Positions 1-7,052 of a stretch of DNA of 23,448 nt are shown here, piece by piece; the stretch's first letter is position 1, and each line of letters starts with the position of its first letter. The stretch spans positions 1-23,448 of the forward strand of contig CANNDT010000068.1 in NCBI GenBank assembly GCA_947503365.1, in the 5' to 3' direction. The notes beneath the pieces are model-generated. The model searched no databases and had not been told where the DNA came from. It was given only the letters and a program-made list of their open reading frames with translations. The stretch comes from CANNDT01 sp945876205. Lineage in GTDB: Bacteria; Acidobacteriota; Vicinamibacteria; Vicinamibacterales; UBA2999. A program made the position numbers and the translations under genes.

Positions 1-1
1 G

Positions 2-823
2 TTCGAGATCGTCTACACCGACGCGCCCGGCACGGGGTTTCTCGATGCGCAGGAGGGTGCCGTCCGGAAACGCGCGATGGAAGCGTCGATGGCAGCGTGG
101 TCGGCAGTCCTGCAGGGCACGGTCCCCATCGTCGTCCATGCGCGGATGGAGGAAGGGGACGACGAAAGCGCGCTGCTGGCCTCCGCCGCGCCGATCGAAT
201 TCTTCGCGATCGACGGCCGGCTGGTGCCGAGCGCGCTCGCGGCGCAACTGACGAACGCCCGCCAGAGCATGGACGGCGACGTCGAGGTGGTCTTCAACCC
301 GACGGTCGACTGGGACTACGCCGTGAACGGTGTCGCGGCGGCCGGCAAGGCCAGCTTCGTCTACGTGGCGATCCACGAGGTGGCGCACGGCCTCGGTTTC
401 CTCGACAGCTTCTCGGCCGAGACGGGAGCACTGGAGAACCCGGTCCCGTATCCCTACGACGTGTTCGTGAACCGCGGTTCGAGCGGCAGGAATCCGTTGA
501 CGCGGCAGTCCGTCACCCAGGTTCTCGAGGCCCTGACGAGCGGCGACCTGTTCTTCGCGGGGCCGAAGTCGATCGAGGCCAGCCGCCGGTCGATACGCCC
601 GCTGCCGATGGTGAAGCTCTACGCGCCTGCTGAGTACGAACAGGGTTCGAGCATCTCGCATGTCGATCAGGACACCTACTCCGACTTCAAGGTGGGCCTC
701 ATGACGCCGCAGGACTTCGGCTCGGGCACGGACAAGATCGATATCCTCACGCTCGCCATCATGGAAGACATGGGGTACCGGCTCGTGCCGGGGGCGATCA
801 CCGCCGCGGTGCCGCGGCGGTAG
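2..823 (+). CDS. Metzincin-like zinc metallopeptidase, 5' end outside the window
   Basis: The frame is open from base 2, upstream of the first ATG at 77, and the residues before that Met (ending in LDAQEGAVRKRA) read as normal protein. The gene therefore probably starts before the window. The zinc site HEVAHGLGFLD (bases 374-406) fits HExxHxxGxxD, the metzincin signature with Asp as third ligand, as in snapalysin-type enzymes. About 98 residues later a Met in GLMTP (Met codon at 701) sits where a Met-turn is expected. The visible part is about 273 residues. A secreted or cell-surface protease is likely for this family, but any signal peptide is off the window. I cannot assign a MEROPS family; a catalytic zinc peptidase fold is well supported, the substrate is unknown. 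The last codons lie in a perfect GC palindrome (801-820). Confidence 0.8.
   Translation, partial: FEIVYTDAPGTGFLDAQEGAVRKRAMEASMAAWSAVLQGTVPIVVHARMEEGDDESALLASAAPIEFFAIDGRLVPSALAAQLTNARQSMDGDVEVVFNPTVDWDYAVNGVAAAGKASFVYVAIHEVAHGLGFLDSFSAETGALENPVPYPYDVFVNRGSSGRNPLTRQSVTQVLEALTSGDLFFAGPKSIEASRRSIRPLPMVKLYAPAEYEQGSSISHVDQDTYSDFKVGLMTPQDFGSGTDKIDILTLAIMEDMGYRLVPGAITAAVPRR
801..820. repeat. Perfect palindrome at the end of the peptidase gene
   Basis: CCGCCGCGG (801-809) and CCGCGGCGG (812-820) form a 9-bp perfect stem around a 2-base centre, extended by an A-T pair at 800/821. It abuts the TAG stop (821-823). No T-run follows, so an intrinsic terminator is only weakly supported. It has the same design (9-10 bp arms, 2-base centre) as the palindromes at 22633, 23299 and 23339. 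Confidence 0.6.
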
Positions 824-1181
824 GCGTCACGCGCGTGCAGTGCTTTTACAGGCGAGGGGCGCGCTGGCAACCGAATTCCTGGGGAGACTCGGGATCGGCG
901 ATGGCGAGGTGTCGGGCGACAGGTCCCTAGACCTTGCCCCTGACCGTTAACCAGAACCCAAACCCTAAACCGGGAACCCTGAACCGAACCTGAACACGAA
1001 CCCGGAACAAGATATGGAACCGGGAACAAACGCGGTTTCGCTAGGCGCTACTTCAGTCGCGGTGCTCTCCAGGGCCGACTCGATCCGTCATTGAGAGACC
1101 GTGCGCGTTCTAGACCGACCAGGGTTCAGGTCTGGGTGCACCACGTCGAAGAACTTTTCGCGTTCTGGCAGACGCGACGAT
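824..1181. other. Gene-free gap of 358 bases
   Basis: The genes on either side converge (peptidase on +, beta-flower protein on -). No open frame here looks like protein. The gap holds the degenerate AACC-type repeat at 949-1030. I see no clear terminator with a T-run and no RNA gene. Confidence 0.6.
949..1030. repeat. Degenerate AACC-type short tandem repeat
   Basis: AACC or AAC recurs every 5-7 bases (units such as AACCCTA, AACCGGG, AACCCTG, AACCTG) over about 80 bases. The units are not identical and the period drifts, so this is a decayed or drifting short sequence repeat, not a perfect microsatellite. It is one of several period-7-like tracts in the gaps of this window. Confidence 0.6.
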
Positions 1182-1496
1182 CTACCGCAATCGGGACGGG
1201 TCGATGTCCTGGTAGCCGCCGGGAAGGCCGATGCTTCCGTAGTTGCCGGGGCTTCCGGCGTCCGCGATACTCTCGGTCGATTCGGTATTTCCGAAGTTCG
1301 TGGTTCGGTATCCCGAGGCGCGATTGGACACGAGGCGATTGCCGGCGATCACTTCGCCAAGATAGCCGCCGCTGATGTCGACGTAGATTCCGAAGGGCTC
1401 GATCACCCGTCCGATGTTCGTGCCGCCCGTGGCGTAGAGGCGCCCCTCCGCGACATTGGCGATGTGATTTCCGCGGCTGTCGAATAACCTCGCCAT
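1182..1496 (-). CDS. Small beta-flower-type repeat protein (function unknown)
   Basis: This 104-residue protein starts at an ATG 44 bases after the coaX stop and lies on the same strand, so it may be the last gene of the panB-panC-coaX operon. The N-terminal half has short G/N-rich strand repeats (LFDSRGNHIANV, RLYATGGTNIGRV, IYVDISGGYLGEV), typical of the 4-fold beta flower domain built from repeats like 'xGxxIGxI'. The C-terminal half is Gly/Asn/Ser-rich and low in complexity. There is no signal peptide or membrane segment. Only a weak purine-rich RBS (GGGTAGGG) lies upstream. The domain assignment is from pattern recognition, and no biochemical role is known to me. Confidence 0.65.
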   Translation of the reverse strand: MARLFDSRGNHIANVAEGRLYATGGTNIGRVIEPFGIYVDISGGYLGEVIAGNRLVSNRASGYRTTNFGNTESTESIADAGSPGNYGSIGLPGGYQDIDPSRLR

Positions 1497-1540
1497 GTCT
1501 ATATTGCCCTACCCAGCTTACCGGCTTTATGCCAGGCTCG

Positions 1541-2356
1541 CTACGGAGCCACTTCTGTAGGCGGCGCGCTCCAAGCTCGGCTGGCGCCGTCGTTCATCGA
1601 CAGCGCGTGTTGCAGCCCGATCAGGATCAGGTCTGGATGTACCGCATCGAACAGCTTCTCGCGCTCGAAGAGTCGTGAGAATCCGCCGGTGCCGATGACG
1701 AGGACCGGCTCTCCCTTGAACGTCTGGGTACGAATCTGGCGCGTGAGCTCCTGCACCACGGCGCGGTTGCCGAAGTAGAGGCCTGACTGGATGCACTCGA
1801 CGGTCGAGCGGCCGACGAGGTCGGCGGGCGGCACGATCTCGACATTGGGGAGTCTTGCCGTGTTCTTCTCCAGCGCTTCCATGGAAATCCGGATGCCAGG
1901 GACGATGATGCCGCCGAGGAAGTCGCGGGTGGCACTGACGGCATCGAACGTCGTCGCCGTGCCGAAGTCGACGACGATGACGTTCTGGTCGGGATAGAGG
2001 TGCGTCGCCGCGATGGCGTTGGCGATGCGGTCGGGTCCGACTTCGAGCGGGTTGCGATAGCGGATCTTGAGCCCGGTCTTGGCGCCGGCCTGAAGAATGA
2101 AGGGATCGAGGCCGAAGTACTTCCGGCAACAGCTGCGAAGCGAGTAGATCAACTCCGGCACGACCGAGCAGACGGCGATCTGCTCGACGCTGGCCGGATC
2201 GCCGCCGTTCTCGCGAAGAACGCTGCGCAGAAACAGCCCGAGCTCGTCGGAAGAGGTAGGGGGCCGCGACTGCTTGCGGAAACGGATCGTCAGCTCGCCC
2301 TCGTGAAAGACACCACCGAAGATCTGGCTGTTGCCGACATCCAGCGCAAGAATCAT
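1541..2356 (-). CDS. coaX: Type III pantothenate kinase
   Basis: Phosphorylates pantothenate to 4'-phosphopantothenate, the first step of CoA synthesis, in the cytoplasm. The 271 residues match the usual 250-270. Family motifs are in order: DVGNSQ (residues 6-11, phosphate 1 of the ASKHA fold), GPDR (107-110, with the conserved Asp109), DFGTATTFD (130-138, phosphate 2) and GGIIVPGI (148-155). The C-terminal tail after residue 255 is a non-conserved extension. The ATG overlaps the panC stop by four bases (ATGA, 2353-2356), so translation is probably coupled to panC. In many bacteria coaX follows birA; here it follows the two enzymes that make its substrate. Confidence 0.97.
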   Translation of the reverse strand: MILALDVGNSQIFGGVFHEGELTIRFRKQSRPPTSSDELGLFLRSVLRENGGDPASVEQIAVCSVVPELIYSLRSCCRKYFGLDPFILQAGAKTGLKIRYRNPLEVGPDRIANAIAATHLYPDQNVIVVDFGTATTFDAVSATRDFLGGIIVPGIRISMEALEKNTARLPNVEIVPPADLVGRSTVECIQSGLYFGNRAVVQELTRQIRTQTFKGEPVLVIGTGGFSRLFEREKLFDAVHPDLILIGLQHALSMNDGASRAWSAPPTEVAP

Positions 2357-3129
2357 CCCCGGCCTCCAAGCGGCACATTGTCGATCAATCGCACGTCGCC
2401 AAGGCGCACGGCGCCGAACCGGCGGCCAGCCCGGTCTTCGACATAGTCCACAGCAAAGCCCGCCGCACGAAGGTCACGACAGGCCGCGCCGGCTGTCGGC
2501 GCCGACAACAAGGTGCGGTAGAACTGCGGCGCCTTCTCACGGTCCGATGGCGGAAGACGACGATTCCGCGAGCTGAGGGCCAGGCCGTCCGCCTCGCGCA
2601 CGGTGGGGCAGCCGACGATGGTGGTCGGAATGAAGAACGCCTCCGCCATCCCTCGCACGAGCATGAGCTGTTGCCAATCCTTCTCGCCGAAGTAGGCGCG
2701 CTCAGCCGAGGCGATCTGCAGCAGCTTCATGACCACGGTCAACACGCCGTCGAAGTGGCCTGGACGGCTTCCGCCTTCGAGCACGCGCGAACGCTCGGTC
2801 TCCGTGACGCGATAGCGATAGCCATCAGGGTAGAGCTCGACGTCGCGTGGGAGGAGGACAGATTCGGTCCCTTCGGCGCGCAGCATCCCCAGGTCGTCCT
2901 CTGTGGTTCGAGGGTAGCCGGCGAGATCGCCAGGGTCGTCAAACTGCGTTGGGTTGACGAAGATGCAGACGAGCGTGCGATCGTTCTCGGCCCGGCTGCG
3001 GCGCACCAGCGAGAGGTGTCCTTCGTGAAGCGCGCCCATGGTCGGGACGAATCCGAGCGACAACCCGTCACGCCTTTGCGCCAGACGCTCGGCACGCCAG
3101 GCGGGAAGGGTGTCGAAGACCCGGGTCAC
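2353..3129 (-). CDS. panC: Pantothenate synthetase (pantoate-beta-alanine ligase)
   Basis: Condenses pantoate and beta-alanine with ATP, via pantoyl adenylate, to give pantothenate. Motifs: PTMGALHEGH (29-38, HIGH-type nucleotide site), VNPTQF (58-63), GHFDGVLTVVMKL (124-136), FGEKDWQQ (147-154) and READGLALSSRN (178-189). At 258 residues it is somewhat shorter than the usual 280 or so; the shortening is in the C-terminal dimer/lid domain, while all catalytic motifs are kept. The start is GTG, overlapping the panB stop (GTGA, 3126-3129). Beta-alanine would come from PanD or another source, which is not in this window. Confidence 0.96.
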   Translation of the reverse strand: MTRVFDTLPAWRAERLAQRRDGLSLGFVPTMGALHEGHLSLVRRSRAENDRTLVCIFVNPTQFDDPGDLAGYPRTTEDDLGMLRAEGTESVLLPRDVELYPDGYRYRVTETERSRVLEGGSRPGHFDGVLTVVMKLLQIASAERAYFGEKDWQQLMLVRGMAEAFFIPTTIVGCPTVREADGLALSSRNRRLPPSDREKAPQFYRTLLSAPTAGAACRDLRAAGFAVDYVEDRAGRRFGAVRLGDVRLIDNVPLGGRG

Positions 3130-3950
3130 GAGTAGCTCTCCTCGGGCGACGGAAACCTCGCTTCTTTCACGTCAGCGGCGTAGCGGTTCAACGCATCGGT
3201 CAGCAGGCATTCGCCGTCGATATAGCGGCGGACAAACCGTGGCGTGTGGGTGGTGTCGACGCCCCAGAGATCCTGCAGGACGAGCACCTGGCCGTCGGTG
3301 CCAGCGCCCGCGCCGATCCCGATCGTCGGAATCGTCAATTCGGACGTAATGGAGGCCCCGAGATCGGCAGGCACGCACTCGAGCACGATCGAGAAGCAAC
3401 CCAGGCTTTCGAGCGCATGCGCCTCGCGCAGCAGTCGCACCGCGGCGGTGTCGCTTCTTCCCTGTACTCGGAACCCACCGAAGGCGTTGACCGACTGCGG
3501 CGTCAGGCCGATGTGTCCCATGACCGGCACGCCCGATCCGATGATGTGGCTGATGACGTCCTCGTGGCCGTCGACGCCTTCGAGCTTCACCGCCTGCGCG
3601 CCGCTGCTCATCAATGCGCCGACCGCCGTCATCGCCTCCGCGATCCCCTTGCGGAACGAGAGAAATGGCATGTCCGCAATCACGAACGTATCAGGGGCGG
3701 CACCAGCCACCGCTCGCGTGTGCATCGCCATCAGCTCGACAGTGGCCGCAACCGTCGTGTCATGCCCGTGCATGACCATCGCGGCCGAGTCGCCGACCAG
3801 GATCGCGTCCACGTTGGAACGCGCCACGAGTCGGGCAGACCAGGCGTCGTAGGCAGTGACGATGGAGATCTTGCGACCTTCTGCCTTGTAACGGGCAAAG
3901 TCGAGGACGTCGTCGAGGCGGGGGCGCGCGATCTCGGGTACCTGTCGCAT
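3126..3950 (-). CDS. panB: 3-methyl-2-oxobutanoate hydroxymethyltransferase
   Basis: Transfers a hydroxymethyl group from methylene-tetrahydrofolate to ketoisovalerate, giving ketopantoate. The 274 residues are normal for the family. Metal and substrate motifs are present: VGDS (52-55), ADMPF (92-96), VKLEG (121-125), GHIGLTPQ (145-152), the catalytic Glu in ECVP (Glu181) and GIGAGAGTDGQVLV (201-214). The ATG has a good RBS, AGAAAGGA (3959-3966 on the minus strand). It is the first gene of panB-panC-coaX, so the operon promoter should lie in 3967-4087; I could not pick a convincing -35/-10 pair there. Confidence 0.97.
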   Translation of the reverse strand: MRQVPEIARPRLDDVLDFARYKAEGRKISIVTAYDAWSARLVARSNVDAILVGDSAAMVMHGHDTTVAATVELMAMHTRAVAGAAPDTFVIADMPFLSFRKGIAEAMTAVGALMSSGAQAVKLEGVDGHEDVISHIIGSGVPVMGHIGLTPQSVNAFGGFRVQGRSDTAAVRLLREAHALESLGCFSIVLECVPADLGASITSELTIPTIGIGAGAGTDGQVLVLQDLWGVDTTHTPRFVRRYIDGECLLTDALNRYAADVKEARFPSPEESYS

Positions 3951-3967
3951 GGATCAGGTCCTTTCTG

Positions 3968-4002
3968 GTAACTGATGACTGACAACCGACAACTGGCAAC
4001 TG
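3968..4002. repeat. Five tandem degenerate heptamers upstream of panB
   Basis: Five 7-base units lie head to tail, four ending in CTG and one in CCG; examples are GTAACTG, ACAACTG and GCAACTG. The tract is in the 137-base divergent gap between panB (-) and lptC (+), just upstream of the panB RBS, so it would lie in or next to the panB leader. Confidence 0.7.
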
Positions 4003-4087
4003 AAGGTCGCCGTTCTCTCGAATCGACGCCTTCGGCCAATCTTAGCGCGGCTACCTGCCTGATCCGAGTGCTATTCTGTACTCGTTC

Positions 4088-6283
4088 ATGAGGTGGCAAC
4101 GGAAAGCGCGCGTCGGCGTGGCGATCTTCGGGATCGTCTTCGCAATCGTGGTGTACGCCGCGATTGGCGAGCGTCAGACGTCGACCCCTGCGGCGCGGCC
4201 TTCGCGTTTCGACCCCCGGGCCGTCCTCGAGAGTATCGGCAGCAAGGTGCAGCAGGTGCGCCTCGCCAAGCAGGACTACGTCGTCGAAGCCGACCGGCAG
4301 CTCACCTACGAAGACGGCAGCACCAGGCTCGTTGGCGTCCGGATCCGGATCCCCGATCGCGAGGGTCGCGACGTGACCATCTCCGGACGCGAAGCGCAGT
4401 CCACCGGCAGCGATCAGAAGGAGCTGCAGCTCGTTGGCGACGTGAAACTGGCGTCCAGCGACGGCTTCGAGATGACCACCGAGAGCGCCTCGTTCGATCA
4501 GAACACCGGCCTGCTCAAAGCGCCGGGCGCCGTGTCGTTTCACAAGGCCGGCCTCAGCGGTGAAGGCGTCGGCATGACCTACGACAACAACAACTCGATC
4601 CTGTCGCTGACCGAGATGGCCCACGTGATGCTGCGAGACGCCGACGAGTCGGTGAGGATGGAATTCACCGCTGGCGCCGCGACGCTGGTGCGCCACGACC
4701 ACCTCGAGCTGATCGGCTCGATGGAGGCACACCGCGGTGAGCAGGTGCTCGAAGCGAACCACGGCCTCGCTCGGCTCACCGAAGACGAGGAGCACATCAC
4801 TTTCATCGAGCTGCGCGGCGACTCCCGCGTGTCGGGCGGCGGCGCGTTCGATTCGATGTCCGCACGCGACATCGACCTTCATTACTCGGCCGACGGCGAG
4901 GTGCTCGAGCGAGTCGTCCTGACCGGCGCCGGCGCGATCGCGATGGTCGGGAAGGACGGCGTCGACGGCCGGCAGTTCATCGGCGAGACGCTTGATCTGG
5001 CGTTTGCGCCCGACGCGTCGCTGACCAAGGCGATTGGCCGCGGCAACGTTCGCGTCGATCTTCCAGGCGGCGTGAGCGCAGCGGGCCGAAGCGTCACGGC
5101 GCAGGCGTTCGATGGGGCTGGTCAAGCAGGCAAGGGCCTGACCGCCGCGCGATTCACCGACCGCGTGGAATACAAGGAAGAGGCGCAGGGGAAGAATCCT
5201 CCGCGCAGTGCGACCTCCAACCAGTTGGTCATCGGCTTCGCCAACGACGTCGTCACGAGCGCGCAGTTCACCGGCGCGGTGAAGTTCATGGAACGAGGGG
5301 GACTGAACGCTTCCGCCTCCGAGGCCAAGTACGATCCCGCCAGGGGCACGCTGCAACTTGTGGGAACCGACGCCGGCGGCGGACCTCGCGTGGCCAACGA
5401 TCAGATCGTCATCGAAGCCGGCGGGATCGACGTCACGCTGCAGGGCGGCCTGATGATGGCGAAGGACAACGTCAAGACCACGCTGCGGCCGCGCAAAGAC
5501 AGCAAGCTGCCCGGCCTGCTCAAGGATGGCCAGGGGGCCAACGTCAACGCCAACGCGCTCGAGTACCAGGGGGGCGGAGGCAAGGCGATCTATACCGGCG
5601 CCGCCGCGCTCTGGCAGGGAGACACGGCGATTCGCGGAGATGTCATCACGCTCGATCAGGAGAAGGGCGACCTGATCGCCGCCGGTGCGGCGCGGTCGAC
5701 ACTGATGCTGGATACCGGCGCATCGGACGGCACCGCGGCCGAAATCCGCTACGACGATGCGAAGCGGCTGATTACCTATAACGCGCCACCGCCGGCGCTG
5801 ACGCCGCTCGTGCCCGCCGTCGTGGCGCCCGCGGCGATTGCGCCGGCGGCGCCGAGAACGAGCGCTGCACCCTCATCTGCACCTGCACCTGCACTAGCTG
5901 CACCTGCACCCCTGACAATCCCTGCCGCGTTGCAGCCCCATATCATCGGAACTCAGGGCGACATCCGAGCGGACCGCATCGAGATCAAGCTAGGCGCCGA
6001 GAACGGCAAAGCCGATCGCCTGGAGGCGTACACCAACGTGACCGTGCGGGTCGATGTCCGCGTCGCGACTGGCAACCGCCTGACGTATTTCTCGGAGGAT
6101 GAGCGGTACCTGCTCGCGGGCGCGCCCAACGTCGGCGTCTCCGTCGTCGAAGGGTGCCGCCAGACCTCCGGCAAGACGTTGACCTTCTTCAAGTCGACCG
6201 ATAGGATCATCGTCGACGGCAACGAGGAGCTTCGCACGCAGACCAAGCGTGACGGCCCTTGCCCCGCATTGCCCGCTCGTTGA
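4088..6283 (+). CDS. lptC: Fused LptC/LptA (OstA)-type LPS transport protein
   Basis: This 731-residue protein has one N-terminal membrane helix (about 8-26, VGVAIFGIVFAIVVYAAI) and a long periplasmic part. Residues about 45-190 look like LptC (EADRQLTYEDGSTRLVGVRI and following). Several OstA/LptA-like beta-jellyroll segments follow, a Pro/Ala linker lies around 575-620, and a C-terminal OstA-like segment around 630-720 carries NRLTYFSEDERYLLAGAP. LptC and LptA are usually separate proteins of about 190 each; here the bridge carrying LPS to the outer membrane appears to be one chain. lptB follows directly (stop TGA and start ATG share one base). The start at 4088 has no clear RBS. LptC-like identity is strong; exact domain limits are approximate. 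Confidence 0.88.
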   Translation: MRWQRKARVGVAIFGIVFAIVVYAAIGERQTSTPAARPSRFDPRAVLESIGSKVQQVRLAKQDYVVEADRQLTYEDGSTRLVGVRIRIPDREGRDVTISGREAQSTGSDQKELQLVGDVKLASSDGFEMTTESASFDQNTGLLKAPGAVSFHKAGLSGEGVGMTYDNNNSILSLTEMAHVMLRDADESVRMEFTAGAATLVRHDHLELIGSMEAHRGEQVLEANHGLARLTEDEEHITFIELRGDSRVSGGGAFDSMSARDIDLHYSADGEVLERVVLTGAGAIAMVGKDGVDGRQFIGETLDLAFAPDASLTKAIGRGNVRVDLPGGVSAAGRSVTAQAFDGAGQAGKGLTAARFTDRVEYKEEAQGKNPPRSATSNQLVIGFANDVVTSAQFTGAVKFMERGGLNASASEAKYDPARGTLQLVGTDAGGGPRVANDQIVIEAGGIDVTLQGGLMMAKDNVKTTLRPRKDSKLPGLLKDGQGANVNANALEYQGGGGKAIYTGAAALWQGDTAIRGDVITLDQEKGDLIAAGAARSTLMLDTGASDGTAAEIRYDDAKRLITYNAPPPALTPLVPAVVAPAAIAPAAPRTSAAPSSAPAPALAAPAPLTIPAALQPHIIGTQGDIRADRIEIKLGAENGKADRLEAYTNVTVRVDVRVATGNRLTYFSEDERYLLAGAPNVGVSVVEGCRQTSGKTLTFFKSTDRIIVDGNEELRTQTKRDGPCPALPAR

Positions 6284-7008
6284 TGTCCACACTTCAAACC
6301 CACGAGCTCACCAAGTCGTACGGCGGCCGCACGGTCGTGCGCGGCGTCAGCCTCGAAGTGGGATCGGGCGAAGTCGTCGGACTGCTTGGCCCCAACGGCG
6401 CCGGCAAGACCACCACCTTCTACATGACCGTCGGCCTGACCGTGGCCGATTCGGGCCGGGTGATCCTCGACGGCGAGGATGTCACCGACGACCCGATGTA
6501 CGTCAGGGCGCGGAAGGGCATTGGCTACCTGCCGCAGGAGCCGTCGATCTTTCGCGGCCTCACGGTCGAACAGAACATCCTCGCGATTCTCGAGACGCTC
6601 GATCTGAATCACGCCGAGCGCCAGAAGCGGCTCGCGGAGCTGCTCGCGGAGTTGAACCTGGCGCCACTCGCGAAGGCGCCGGCCTACACACTGTCGGGGG
6701 GCGAGCGCCGGCGCGCGGAGATCACGCGCGCCCTCGTCATCTCACCGCGCTTCATCCTGCTCGACGAACCGTTCGCGGGCATCGACCCAATCGCGGTGAC
6801 GGACATTCAGAACATCATCTTTCACTTGAAGGAGCGCGGCATCGGCGTGCTCGTGACCGATCACAACGTGCGCGAGACGCTGCGCATCACCGATCGGGCA
6901 TACATCGTGCACGATGGCGTAATCTTCAAGAGTGGAACACCCGAGTCGCTTGCCGCAGACGAGGATGTACGCCGGATTTATCTGGGGGACGCGTTCCGCT
7001 TGGACTAA
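6283..7008 (+). CDS. lptB: LPS export ABC transporter ATPase LptB
   Basis: Powers extraction of LPS from the inner membrane together with LptF/LptG (not in this window) and LptC. The 241 residues match LptB exactly. Walker A GPNGAGKTT (36-44), Q-loop Gln85, signature LSGGE (137-141), Walker B FILLDEP (Asp161, Glu162) and switch His194 are all present. I chose the ATG at 6283, which shares its A with the lptC stop, over an in-frame TTG at 6259 because MSTLQTHELTKSY matches the usual N terminus. The absence of an RBS fits coupling to the upstream gene. Confidence 0.97.
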   Translation: MSTLQTHELTKSYGGRTVVRGVSLEVGSGEVVGLLGPNGAGKTTTFYMTVGLTVADSGRVILDGEDVTDDPMYVRARKGIGYLPQEPSIFRGLTVEQNILAILETLDLNHAERQKRLAELLAELNLAPLAKAPAYTLSGGERRRAEITRALVISPRFILLDEPFAGIDPIAVTDIQNIIFHLKERGIGVLVTDHNVRETLRITDRAYIVHDGVIFKSGTPESLAADEDVRRIYLGDAFRLD

Positions 7009-7052
7009 GATGATTTTGATACAGATGGGCGCACAGCTGAGCCACTGACGTC

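Noticed and set aside
949..1030. Telomere-like repeats suggesting eukaryotic contamination
   Set aside because: CCCTAAA occurs only once in a tract of varying units, and the surrounding genes are all bacterial.
3968..4002. CRISPR-like array
   Set aside because: Units are only 7 bases with no spacers, and there are no cas genes.
3951..4065. Inverted pair GGATCAGG (3951-3958) and CCTGATCC (4058-4065) flanking the panB-lptC gap as an operator
   Set aside because: Only 8 bases, about 100 apart, with no further symmetry; chance is plausible.
3731..5356. 541-codon open frame on the minus strand over panB and lptC
   Set aside because: It is antisense to two clear genes, has an Arg/His/Asp-rich composition typical of GC-rich shadow frames, and shows no domain.
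5870..5915. Repeated CACCTG units as a separate repeat element
   Set aside because: They code for the Ala/Pro linker of the LptC/A protein; such linkers easily arise by local slippage.
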